Part shown: one piece after another, positions 8,531 through 17,500 of the stretch | Layout: each line of letters begins with the position of its first letter | How positions within the stretch are numbered: position 1 is the stretch's first letter | Assembly: GCF_000697965.2 (NCBI RefSeq) | Contig: NZ_CP015882.1 | Location: 434,001-498,000 of the forward strand | Direction: 5' to 3' | DNA length: 64,000 bases | From: Ensifer adhaerens | GTDB taxonomy: Bacteria; Pseudomonadota; Alphaproteobacteria; Rhizobiales; Rhizobiaceae | Position numbers and translations under genes: made by a program | The notes under the pieces: generated by a model | What the model saw: only the letters and a program-made list of their open reading frames with translations | Told to the model about the DNA's origin: nothing | Database searches by the model: none

Positions 8531-9475
8531 ATGATCATTGATACCCATCTTCACCCGACCAACCTCGTCGACGAGGCGTGGCGTCACACGGGCGAGCCCT
8601 TCACCGGCGAGCGCATGCTGAAGCTGATGGACGGCCCCTACATGATCAACGGCAAGCCGCGCCGGATCGACATGGGCTTCATCCAGCCGCCGCCGGGCAA
8701 CACCGGCTACCGCGACGGCAACCGCAAGGGTCGCGACGGCATTCGCGACTACATGGCCTATTGCGCCGAGCTTTGCCAGAAGTACCCGGACCGCTTCATC
8801 GGCAACTTCAACTACAACCCGCGCTGGGGACCTGAAAACGGCGCTGCGGAGCTGGAATTCCACGTCAAGGAATACGGTTTCAAGATGTTGAAACTGCACG
8901 CCAACATGCACGGTTATCGTCCCGACCGCGCGCTTGATTGGCTGCGTCCGGCGATGAAGAAGTGTGCCGAACTCGGCGTCGTCGTGCTCATCCACACGGG
9001 CGACGGCCCGTACACCATCCCGACGATGTTTTATCCGATCATTCGCGAGTTCCCGATGGTGAACTTCATCATCGGTCACTTCGGCATCCAGACCGGCGGC
9101 AACTATTCGTTCGAATCTTTCTGGATGGCGATGGATACCCCGAACGTCTATTGCGAGTCCGGCTGGTGCTTCCAGTCGCGCATCGTAGAGTTCGCCCAGC
9201 AGTTGCCGAAGAACAAGATCGTCTTCGGCACGGACAGCCCGCCGAACGATCCGGGCATGTGGCTGCGCGAACTGGAAGTGCTCTGCAAGGATCCGCCGCA
9301 CGGCATCAACCTCTCCGAGGACGATCTCGAAGGCTATCTCGGCAACAACATCGCCAAGCTCGTCGGCATCGATCCGTCGCCGCCGCCGCGCGACCTGAGG
9401 GACGCTCAGGCGCGTCTGAAGGATAGCTATGCCGGTGTCGACCGGGCCACGGGCAAGCACAAGGAATTTGCCTGA
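8531..9475 (+). CDS. Amidohydrolase-2 (ACMSD-like) metal-dependent hydrolase or decarboxylase
   Basis: The 314-aa protein has the full metal-binding set expected for the ACMSD branch of the amidohydrolase superfamily: HxH at H6/H8, H155 (IHTGDGP), H183 (GHFG) and D235 (FGTDSPPN). Members hydrolyse rings or non-oxidatively decarboxylate aromatic acids in the cytoplasm, using one divalent metal such as zinc. It lies 18 nt after its degenerate paralog, with GGAGTG before the ATG, so the two are co-translated and could form a hetero-oligomer. It sits between a CobW metal chaperone and a UbiD decarboxylase. Substrate unknown. Confidence 0.9.
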   Translation: MIIDTHLHPTNLVDEAWRHTGEPFTGERMLKLMDGPYMINGKPRRIDMGFIQPPPGNTGYRDGNRKGRDGIRDYMAYCAELCQKYPDRFIGNFNYNPRWGPENGAAELEFHVKEYGFKMLKLHANMHGYRPDRALDWLRPAMKKCAELGVVVLIHTGDGPYTIPTMFYPIIREFPMVNFIIGHFGIQTGGNYSFESFWMAMDTPNVYCESGWCFQSRIVEFAQQLPKNKIVFGTDSPPNDPGMWLRELEVLCKDPPHGINLSEDDLEGYLGNNIAKLVGIDPSPPPRDLRDAQARLKDSYAGVDRATGKHKEFA

Positions 9476-9483
9476 GTAAAGAC

Positions 9484-9508
9484 GACGGCGCCCATTCCGG
9501 GCGCCGTC
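9484..9508 (+). repeat. GC-rich intercistronic hairpin
   Basis: A perfect 10-bp stem (GACGGCGCCC/GGGCGCCGTC) with loop ATTCC lies in the 60-bp gap between the second amidohydrolase and the UbiD gene. It is followed by a C-run, not a T-run. It may be an attenuator or a processing/stability element. Confidence 0.55.
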
Positions 9509-9535
9509 ACCCCCCGGTCGCGTCGAGGCAAAGAT

Positions 9536-10909
9536 ATGACCCAGTACCACAAGCAAGATGTCCGCAGCTTCCTCGCCGACTACAGGGCGGAGCACCCCGA
9601 AGATATCATCACCATCGACCAGCCGGTCTTAGACGATCAGGATGCGACAGCGCTGATCTGGAACCTGGCTGAGCGGGGGCGACATCCCATGCTGCACCTG
9701 AAGGATGTCAGCGGCGCCGGCAGCGAGGTCCTCTGCAACATCTTTGCCTCACGCGATCGTATCGCCCGTCTGCTCGGTTCGACCGCCGACAGGTTGCACG
9801 AGGCCTACCAGGCGCGCGCCAACCGGCCGTTCACGCCGGAAGTCCTGAAGGAAGGTCCGATCACGGAGGAGATCGTCTCGGGTGATGCCGTCGATCTCAA
9901 CGCGTTGCCGATGCTCAAGCACTTCGACACGGACCGGGCGAAATACATCACCAGCGGCATCATCATCGGCGAACATCCCGAAACCGGCGCCGGCAATCTC
10001 AGCTACCACCGCGCGATGATCCATTCGAAGAATTCGCTCGCCACCTCGCTGCATTCGCGTGGCCATCTCTGGCGGCTGATGAACATGGCCAAGGAGAAGG
10101 GCAGGCCGATGCCGGTCGCGATGGTCATCGGCGGCCATCCGCTCTTCATGATCGCCGCCTCTGCCCGACTTGCCTTCGGTGAAGACGAACGCGATGTTGC
10201 CGGCGGCCTGATGGGCGAGCCGCTTCAGGTGGTGCGGACGCCAAAGCACGGCATTCGTGTTCCCGCCCATGCCGAGATCGTGCTCGAAGGTGTGCTGGAT
10301 CCCGAGGCGCATGTGGAGGAGGGGCCGTTCGGCGAGTTCACAGGCTATTCCTCCGACCGCTCGACCAACAACCTTTTCACCGTCGAAACCGTCATGCGCC
10401 GGCGCAATGCCATCCTTGTCAGCGTGGCCGGCGGCAATTCGGCCGAACACCTCAATCTCGGCCGCGTGCCGCGCGAGGCCGAGGTGGTGGAGAAGCTGAA
10501 GGCGCGATTTCCTTCGATCACCGCGGTACACTACCCCTCGTCGGGCACGCATTTTCACGCCTACATCGCCATGAACCAGACGCGTGAGGGGGAGGCGCGG
10601 CAGGTCATGCTCGGCCTTCTTGGCTGGGACCAGTACCTGAAGACCGTGGTCGTGGTGGACGCGGATGTCGATATTACCCGCGACAGTGAGGTGCTCTGGG
10701 CGCTTGCCACTCATTTCCAGCCGCACAAGGACGTCGTCATCATCGAAGGCCTGCCAGGCAATGCGCTCGACCCCTCCGCCAGCGGCATCGGCACGACCTC
10801 GCGGATGGGGCTCGATGCGACGCGCGGCCCGAATTTCCATGGCGTGCGCGCCCGCATCAGCGACGAGGCCTGCGCGCGCGCCGCAGCACTCCTGAAAAGC
10901 GCGGGATAG
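9536..10909 (+). CDS. UbiD-family prenyl-FMN-dependent decarboxylase
   Basis: The 457-aa protein is a UbiD-type (de)carboxylase that uses prenylated FMN made by UbiX. The catalytic triad is visible. R159 lies in the SYHRAM segment and corresponds to R173 of yeast Fdc1. E262 and E267 in EEGPFGEF have the same five-residue spacing as E277/E282 of Fdc1. At 457 aa it is a short member, a size I associate with enzymes acting on aromatic or heteroaromatic acids, such as 2,5-furandicarboxylate decarboxylase HmfF. UbiX follows 4 nt downstream, which supports function. Which acid it decarboxylates is not evident. A ubiquinone-pathway role is unlikely given the catabolic neighbours. Confidence 0.9.
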   Translation: MTQYHKQDVRSFLADYRAEHPEDIITIDQPVLDDQDATALIWNLAERGRHPMLHLKDVSGAGSEVLCNIFASRDRIARLLGSTADRLHEAYQARANRPFTPEVLKEGPITEEIVSGDAVDLNALPMLKHFDTDRAKYITSGIIIGEHPETGAGNLSYHRAMIHSKNSLATSLHSRGHLWRLMNMAKEKGRPMPVAMVIGGHPLFMIAASARLAFGEDERDVAGGLMGEPLQVVRTPKHGIRVPAHAEIVLEGVLDPEAHVEEGPFGEFTGYSSDRSTNNLFTVETVMRRRNAILVSVAGGNSAEHLNLGRVPREAEVVEKLKARFPSITAVHYPSSGTHFHAYIAMNQTREGEARQVMLGLLGWDQYLKTVVVVDADVDITRDSEVLWALATHFQPHKDVVIIEGLPGNALDPSASGIGTTSRMGLDATRGPNFHGVRARISDEACARAAALLKSAG

Positions 10910-10913
10910 GGCG

Positions 10914-11495
10914 ATGACGCATCCAAGACGCATGATCGTTGGCATTTCGGGCGCGTCGGGCGTGGTCTACGGCAAGCGCATCCTCGAACTGCTGCGTGAC
11001 CTCGAGATCGAGACACATCTGATCATGTCGCGCGCGGCCTGCATCACGCTTGCGGCCGAGGCGACGTTTTCCAGACAGGACCTCGAAGCGTTGGCGACGA
11101 CCACCCATTCCAACAAGGATATCGGCGCCGTCTGTTCCTCTGGCTCCTACAAGACGCTCGGCATGATCGTCGCCCCCTGTTCGGTCAAGACGCTGGCCGA
11201 GATCGCCACGGGCACGACGGACAACCTCATTTCCCGTGCGGCCGACGTGGTGCTGAAAGAACGTCGTCGCCTCGTCCTGATGCTCAGAGAAACGCCGCTT
11301 CATCTCGGCCATATCCGTAACATGGCGCATGTGACCGAGATGGGCGGCATCATCTATCCGCCTGTCCCAGCCTTTTACGCGAAACCTCAGAGCATCGAAG
11401 ACATGGTCGACCACACCGTCGGCCGCGTGCTCGATCTCTTTGATCTCGATCCGGGTATCGTGCGCCGCTGGCGGGGAACGCAGGGAGTGGAGTGA
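10914..11495 (+). CDS. ubiX: UbiX-family flavin prenyltransferase
   Basis: The 193-aa flavoprotein fold starts with VGISGASGVVYGKR, the FMN/dimethylallyl-phosphate binding signature of UbiX/Pad1. The typical MSRAA and late ERRRLVLMLRETPLH segments follow. It prenylates FMN to make the prFMN cofactor of UbiD enzymes. It starts 4 nt after the UbiD stop. The pairing indicates a dedicated cofactor supply for this catabolic decarboxylase; a genome may carry another ubiX for ubiquinone biosynthesis. Confidence 0.92.
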   Translation: MTHPRRMIVGISGASGVVYGKRILELLRDLEIETHLIMSRAACITLAAEATFSRQDLEALATTTHSNKDIGAVCSSGSYKTLGMIVAPCSVKTLAEIATGTTDNLISRAADVVLKERRRLVLMLRETPLHLGHIRNMAHVTEMGGIIYPPVPAFYAKPQSIEDMVDHTVGRVLDLFDLDPGIVRRWRGTQGVE

Positions 11496-11496
11496 G

Positions 11497-12435
11497 ATGA
11501 CGATCCGCATCGCCGCCGATCCGGAAACGCTTTCGCCAGAACCGCGCGCTGCCTTCCTGTCGGACGATGCAATCGAAGTACTGTCTTTCGCCGCTCGATC
11601 GCTCGAAGAGGGGCAGTCAACGGCCCTCATCACGCTCGTCGAAATTCGTGGCGGCGCTGCGCGCGCCCTCGGCGCGCAAATGGTCGTGCGCAGTGACGGT
11701 CTCTATTGCGGTTTCGTCTCCGGTGGTTGCACCGAAGCGGCCGTGGCCGCCGAAACCATCACCGCTCTTGGAAAAGGCCTTGATCGCACGCTTCGACTTG
11801 GCGAAGGGTCCCCGTTTTTTGATATTGTCCTGCCCTGTGGCGGCGGCATTACCCTTGCGATCCATGTATTGGCGGACGCGGCCATCTTGCGCCAGGCGCT
11901 TTCCACCCTCCAACGTCGCTCGCCGGTGGGTCTACGCTATCATCCTGGCAAGCGCGCCCTTTCGCTGCAGCACGGCAGCGAGGCAAGCGGCTGGTACGGC
12001 GAGAGTTTTGTGCGCGCCTACCGGCCGAGGCCGCGGGTCATCCTCGCCGGCACTCCGCTCGAGATCGATGCGGTTGCCCGCGTTGCTGTTGCGGCCGGCT
12101 ACGAGACAGTCGTGCTCGAGCGCGGGCAAGTGCCTTTGCCTGACGAACTAGACGGCGACACCGCCGTCGCGCTCCTCTTCCACGATGTTGATCGCGAGTT
12201 GCCGCTGCTTGATGCAGCGCTGACGTCGAATGCATTTTACATCGGCGCCCTTGGCAGCCGCCGGACCCATGCGAAACGCTGCCAGCTCCTGCGTGATTAC
12301 AGGGGAGATGAGCGTCTGCTTTCTCGCATCAAGGCGCCGATCGGCCTTTTCGACAAGGCGAGGGATGCACGTTCACTCGCGGTCTCGGTCGTGGCCGATA
12401 TCGCACACGCGCGCCTGCGGCTCGACTGGATGTAG
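11497..12435 (+). CDS. XdhC/CoxI-family molybdenum-cofactor insertion protein
   Basis: The 312-aa protein has the N-terminal XdhC/CoxI domain (LVEIRGGAARALGAQMVV near residue 45 and FVSGGCTEAAVA near 72) and a C-terminal Rossmann-like domain ending in YIGALGSRRTHAKR. In this family XdhC binds Mo-cofactor, promotes its sulfuration and hands it to xanthine dehydrogenase-type enzymes. The ATG at 11497 lies 1 nt after the UbiX stop, inside GGAGTGAGATG. It would mature the hydroxylase encoded at 2424-6069, which links the two halves of the locus. Confidence 0.88.
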   Translation: MTIRIAADPETLSPEPRAAFLSDDAIEVLSFAARSLEEGQSTALITLVEIRGGAARALGAQMVVRSDGLYCGFVSGGCTEAAVAAETITALGKGLDRTLRLGEGSPFFDIVLPCGGGITLAIHVLADAAILRQALSTLQRRSPVGLRYHPGKRALSLQHGSEASGWYGESFVRAYRPRPRVILAGTPLEIDAVARVAVAAGYETVVLERGQVPLPDELDGDTAVALLFHDVDRELPLLDAALTSNAFYIGALGSRRTHAKRCQLLRDYRGDERLLSRIKAPIGLFDKARDARSLAVSVVADIAHARLRLDWM

Positions 12436-12582
12436 GTCTCCCAGCCGAAGACAAAGGGCGCCGATAAAGTCGCTCAATCCTCGATGGAGGCGGAGGTCGC
12501 CTGGCATTACCTCTTGCGACTTGTTGACTCACTCGCGGTTGAACAATACCTTACGAGCTCGGTCGTTAGGCTTGTCCTCAAC

Positions 12583-14289
12583 ATGACGGATCAATCTCTT
12601 CAGCGTCGCCTTGCCGCCATCGTGGTTGCCGATGTGGTGGGATATTCACGCCTGATGGAGGCTGATGAAGTCGCAACGCTGGCGGACCTTAGGAAACTCC
12701 GTTCTGGCGTTATCGAGCCGGCTGCGGTGCGTTACAAGGGTCGCATCTTCAAGGTCATGGGCGACGGATTCTTAATCGAATTCGGTAGCGCAGTGGACGC
12801 GGTCGCAGCAGCTTTGGAAATGCAACGGGCCACCACTCTTGTTGAAGCTTCCGCAGACCGGCGCCTGCTTTTGCGTGTAGGGGTCAACCTGGGAGATGTC
12901 ATCGACGACGGTTCAGACGTCTTGGGCGACGGTGTCAATGTCGCGGCGCGCCTAGAGACGCTGGCCGCACCGGGAGGTATCTGCATTTCAGCCAAAGTTC
13001 ACGGCGAGATCGTCGGCAAGATCGGCGACCGCTTCTTTGATGCAGGCGAACGCTACCTAAAGAATCTGGCTCGCCCGGTCCACGTGTGGCATTGGCCGGA
13101 TGCGCTGCAGAGGATATTGCCGCTGCCCGAATGTCCCTCGATCGCTGTATTGCCGTTCACGAATACGAGTGGGGATGAAGCGGACGCGCCTTTCGTCGAC
13201 GGCTTGACCGAAGACCTGATCACCGACCTTTCCCGTACAGCCGGCCTGTTCGTCATCGCGCGCAATTCCGTCTACGGCTACAAGGGCAAGCCAGTCGACG
13301 TACGGCTCGTCGCTCAGGATCTCGGCGTCCGCTACGTCCTCGAGGGGAGCGCCAGACGCGCCATGGGCCGTGTCCGCATCAATGCACAATTGATCGACGC
13401 GATCGGCGGCCAGCACTTGTGGGCCGACCGGTTTGACAGGACGGTGGAAGATGTTTTCGAACTACAGGATGAAGTTAACGCCAAGATTGTTGAAGCCCTC
13501 ATCGGCCGACTGACCATCCCGACGCAGCGCAATCGGCCGAAGAATTTTGAGGCGTACGATCTGTGTGTGCGCGCCCGCCTGCTGACGGAAGAGTCGCCGC
13601 AAACTGCGCGTGAGGCTTATGTGTTGCTCCAGCGCGCGGTTGAGCTGGAGCCATCATATGCCGAGGCGCTCGGTCTGCTCGCCTATAATCGTTGGCTGGC
13701 CTGGACTCACTTCGGCGAGCCCGAAGATCCTAACCGTCAGATGGCGGTGACGTTCGCGCAGAAGGCCGTCGACCTGGATCCCAACGATGCCGGCTGCCGT
13801 TACGTTCTGGGGACTATTTTAGCTTATGAGCGGCGATGGGAGGAATCAGAAGCCGCCTTCGCCAAGGCCCTGGAGCTAGACCCCAACCACGCCGACACCT
13901 GGGCCGCCATGTCGGACATGTCCGTGCTGGACGGCAGGGTTACCGACGGACTGGCACAGATCGAAAAAGCTCTGCGGCTCAATCCCTATCCAGCCTGCTG
14001 GTATCTTTGTCATCTTGGGCAGGCGCAATACGCCGCGCGTGACTATGAGGCGGCAACGGCTACACTGCGCAGGAAAGACACGTATCGTACCAACTCACGC
14101 AAATTCCTGGCTGCGACGCTTGCGCAATTGGGCCACCTTGAGGAGGCGCGGCGAGAAGCAGAATTGTTCCTGATCGCCCACCCTCATTTCACGATCGGCC
14201 ATTGGCTCGGCTCCCAGCCGCTGCGCGATGCATCTGTCCGGGACCACTTTGCAGACGGCTTCCGAAAGGCTGGTCTACCGGAGATGTGA
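12583..14289 (+). CDS. Class III adenylate/guanylate cyclase with TolB-like and TPR domains
   Basis: The 568-aa protein has an N-terminal class III cyclase domain with metal-binding D17 (VVADVVGYSRLM) and D61 (KVMGDGFLIEF). A TolB-like beta-propeller-associated segment starts near residue 184 (PSIAVLPFTNTSGD, then DGLTEDLITDLSR and VIARNSVY). TPR-type helices follow to the end. It is predicted to make cAMP (or cGMP) in the cytosol. This cyclase-TolB-TPR layout is common in rhizobia, which carry many such proteins. The ATG at 12583 was chosen because the cyclase domain begins directly after it; an in-frame ATG at 12484 is possible. The same TolB/TPR module occurs in the regulator at 31827-33464. 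Confidence 0.85.
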   Translation: MTDQSLQRRLAAIVVADVVGYSRLMEADEVATLADLRKLRSGVIEPAAVRYKGRIFKVMGDGFLIEFGSAVDAVAAALEMQRATTLVEASADRRLLLRVGVNLGDVIDDGSDVLGDGVNVAARLETLAAPGGICISAKVHGEIVGKIGDRFFDAGERYLKNLARPVHVWHWPDALQRILPLPECPSIAVLPFTNTSGDEADAPFVDGLTEDLITDLSRTAGLFVIARNSVYGYKGKPVDVRLVAQDLGVRYVLEGSARRAMGRVRINAQLIDAIGGQHLWADRFDRTVEDVFELQDEVNAKIVEALIGRLTIPTQRNRPKNFEAYDLCVRARLLTEESPQTAREAYVLLQRAVELEPSYAEALGLLAYNRWLAWTHFGEPEDPNRQMAVTFAQKAVDLDPNDAGCRYVLGTILAYERRWEESEAAFAKALELDPNHADTWAAMSDMSVLDGRVTDGLAQIEKALRLNPYPACWYLCHLGQAQYAARDYEAATATLRRKDTYRTNSRKFLAATLAQLGHLEEARREAELFLIAHPHFTIGHWLGSQPLRDASVRDHFADGFRKAGLPEM

Positions 14290-14545
14290 CAGCGGGGAGG
14301 ATGGGCAATCAGCCTGCGGGCAACCTCATCCTTTTGACTAGCGACATTATCAATGCGCCCATCGCGCACGGCGGCGTGTCGACCAGGACAGACGGTCGCT
14401 TTGGCAGTTACTGGCCTTGTGCGGACAGCGGACGCCTTACCGCTACTGGAATTGCATGCGAACGCTATCGGCTGGCGGCGGTGAAGACCATAGCGTGCAC
14501 CATACGCGACTGAGATCGTTTGGAGGTAGTCCTATACGGCAATCA

Positions 14546-17500
14546 TCATGCCGTTAGGTTGGATTCAATCGGCAGTGTGAAAACAAACGTCGATCCTTGG
14601 GGCTCGTTCTTTTGTGCCCACAGGCGTCCGCTGTGGGACTCGACGATCGACCGGCAGATCGCCAATCCCATGCCCATGCCGTCGTTTTTCGTGGTGAAGA
14701 AAGGTTCGAATATTCTGTCGAGGTTTTGGACCCCCGTGCCGCAATCGCTCACGGCGATGCGGATTGCGTCTTCGATACGCGTCGCATGCAGGCTGACGAT
14801 GCGCCGATCCGCCGTGGATGTCATCGCTTCTATGCCGTTTCGGATCAGGTTGACCAGTATCTGCTGAAGTTGCACGCGATCGATAGCGACCGGAGGAAGG
14901 TCGCTTTCGACGTCAAGCTGGATGCGAACGCGCCGCCGCATGGCTTCTTCGACCAAAAGGTTGCGCACTTCGGCAATGACGCTGTCCACCGTTGTGCTCA
15001 TCCCGGGCTCCACGGATCTCGTGAACAACGCGCGGATGCGGCTCACGACGTCTGCGGCAGCATTTGCGTCGCGCGTGATGCGTTCTACCGTCCTTTGCGC
15101 TCGCGCAAGGTTTGGCGGCTCAGCAGAAAGCCAGCGTTGGCATGCATGGGAATTTGTCACGATCGCTGCCAACGGCTGGTTCACCTCATGGGCGATCGAG
15201 GCGGAAAGCTCGGCGAGGCTGGCGGCCTGAGACGCACGCGCAAGACCATCGCGCGCAGCCCGCAGATCCTCCTGGGCCCGAACTTCGCTGTCGATGTCGA
15301 TGCAAATGACGTTCCATTGTGCGATCAGTCCATCGGCGTCCCTCATGGGCGCTGCCCGGGTCTCCACCCAGCGATACTCTCCGTCCGACCGGCGAAGTCG
15401 ATGCTTCTGCGCATACGGCGTACCGGTGGACAAGGCATGGCCGCAGTTCTCATGGACCTGAGGCATATCGTCGGGATGGACGGCAGCACCAAGCGGGCCT
15501 GACGGTCGTGCTTCTCCCGATCCATCGGGCGCTTCCAACTTGTATCCCAGATACTCGCGAAGCTGTTCGCTGCGGTAGACAGGATCACCGTTCGGGTCGG
15601 TGCATTCGACCATCGCAGGCAAGGTTTCAATGAGTTGACGAAGCGAGCGCTCGCGTTCACGCAAGACCTGTTCGACGCGGAGCTGATCGTCGATGTCGTG
15701 ACAAATGCCGAACCATTGCAGGATCTGGCCGTTGGCGTCCCGCAAGGGAGCGCCGCGGCCCGACATCCAGCGATAGACGCCGTCGCAACGGCGCAGCCGG
15801 TAGGTCAAGGAGAAGTTTTCGCCGGTGGCAAAGGCCTCTCTCAGCGTGGCATCCATCTTCGCTGCGTCGTCCGGGTGAAGCGCGGCTGTAATCGCAGCGG
15901 GGAGAACGCTGCCCGATCCCCGATAGTCCTTCACGTCATGTCCGAGGAACTCGATCAGGCTCTTGCTGAAGAAGACCGGGTCCCCATCCGAGTTTAACCG
16001 CCAGAGTGGGCTCGGCACCATGTCGACCAGTTGCGAGAGTTCGCGCTCCCGATCGAAGAGCTGTTGTTGGACACGCACTTCATCGTCGACATCAATGGCA
16101 ACGGCATACCACTGCACGATCGTCCCGTTTTGATCGCGCAGTGGCTCGCAGCGTCCGTCGACCCATCGGTACGCCCCGTCGGCGCGCAGCATGCGATATC
16201 TGTTTGAGAAGGGTTCACCGGTGGAGAAGCCGTGCGTGGCGTTCTCCCGTACGGATGCGATATCGTCCGGATGGACGACAGAACGCATCATCGCGCCCGC
16301 GCGGGTCGTTCCCGGCTTGTCCACGTCGATGGCATCGAATCCGAGGAAGTCTACCAACCGCTTGTTCAGAAAGCTGAGTTCACCGCCGGCGGTCTGCCGG
16401 GCTATGAAGGCCGGTACCATATCGACGAGCAGGGACAACTCGCGCTCGCGATCGTACAATGCGTTTTGAGCACGCATCTGATCGTCGATATCGAGCGAAA
16501 CGCCATACCATTCCTCGATCTCTCCTTCCTGATTGCGGCGAGGTTCGACCCGGCATTCCACCCAGCGATATCCGCTTTCAATTTCAAGCCAACGAAATCG
16601 CAACGTTGCGCCGCTACCGGTCTTGAAACATCTTTGCAGCATGTCTCCGACCGCTGCGGCGTCGTCGGGATGGATCAGCTTCTGAAGCAGACTTTCGATA
16701 CTCTGCTCTCCGTGCGCCTCGAAGCTTGCGACAACCGAGCGGAAGCGGTCCCTGAACTGTTTGTTGAAGTAGACCGAGCCGGTCGATGGCGTCGCGCTCC
16801 AAATGCGGACCGGCACTGCGTCGATCATCCGTTGAAGCTGACTCTGACTGCGGCGCAATGCGTCCTCGGCGTGCGTCAGATCATCGATGTCATGGCACAT
16901 GCCGTACCATTGGACGATATTCCCGGAGTGATCCCGCATTGGCTCTGCTCGGCTCGACATCCAGCGAAAGACGCCGTCGGCCCGGCGCAGGCGATATCGC
17001 ATGGCAAAGGCTTCGCCGGTTTCGAGGCAATGGCGAAGCAGATCGACGAACGCGCCTGCCTCGGCGGGATGTACGGAGGCTTCGACCATGGCTGCAAGCC
17101 GGGTTTTTCCCGGCTTGTCCGTGTCACAAATGTCCAGGCCGAGAAAGTCGACCATGCGCTTGTTGAAGAAGGTGGGCTCGCCATCCGGCGTCAAGCGCCA
17201 GACGTGGCTTGGAACCATGTTGACAAGCTGCAGCAGCTCCTGCTCCCGTTCGCGCAGTGCAGCCTGAGCGCTCACTGCGTCTTCGATGTCGACGGAAACG
17301 CCGTACCACTGCAGAATCGTTCCGGCTTCGTCACGCAAGGGCGCCGCCCGGCTCTCGACCCATCGATGGGGACCGATTGCCCGCCGCTGACGGTACCTTC
17401 CTTCAAAGGTCGTGCCCGCTTCGAACGCGCGTTTCAGCGCTTCGTCGGTGGCAATACGGTCATCCGGGTGAATGTCCGTCAAGGACCGCTTGCCATTGGC

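Noticed and set aside
7571..9595. Reverse-strand frame (674 codons) across both amidohydrolases
   Set aside because: It mirrors the paralogous genes and even shows repeats because of their similarity. There is no domain support.
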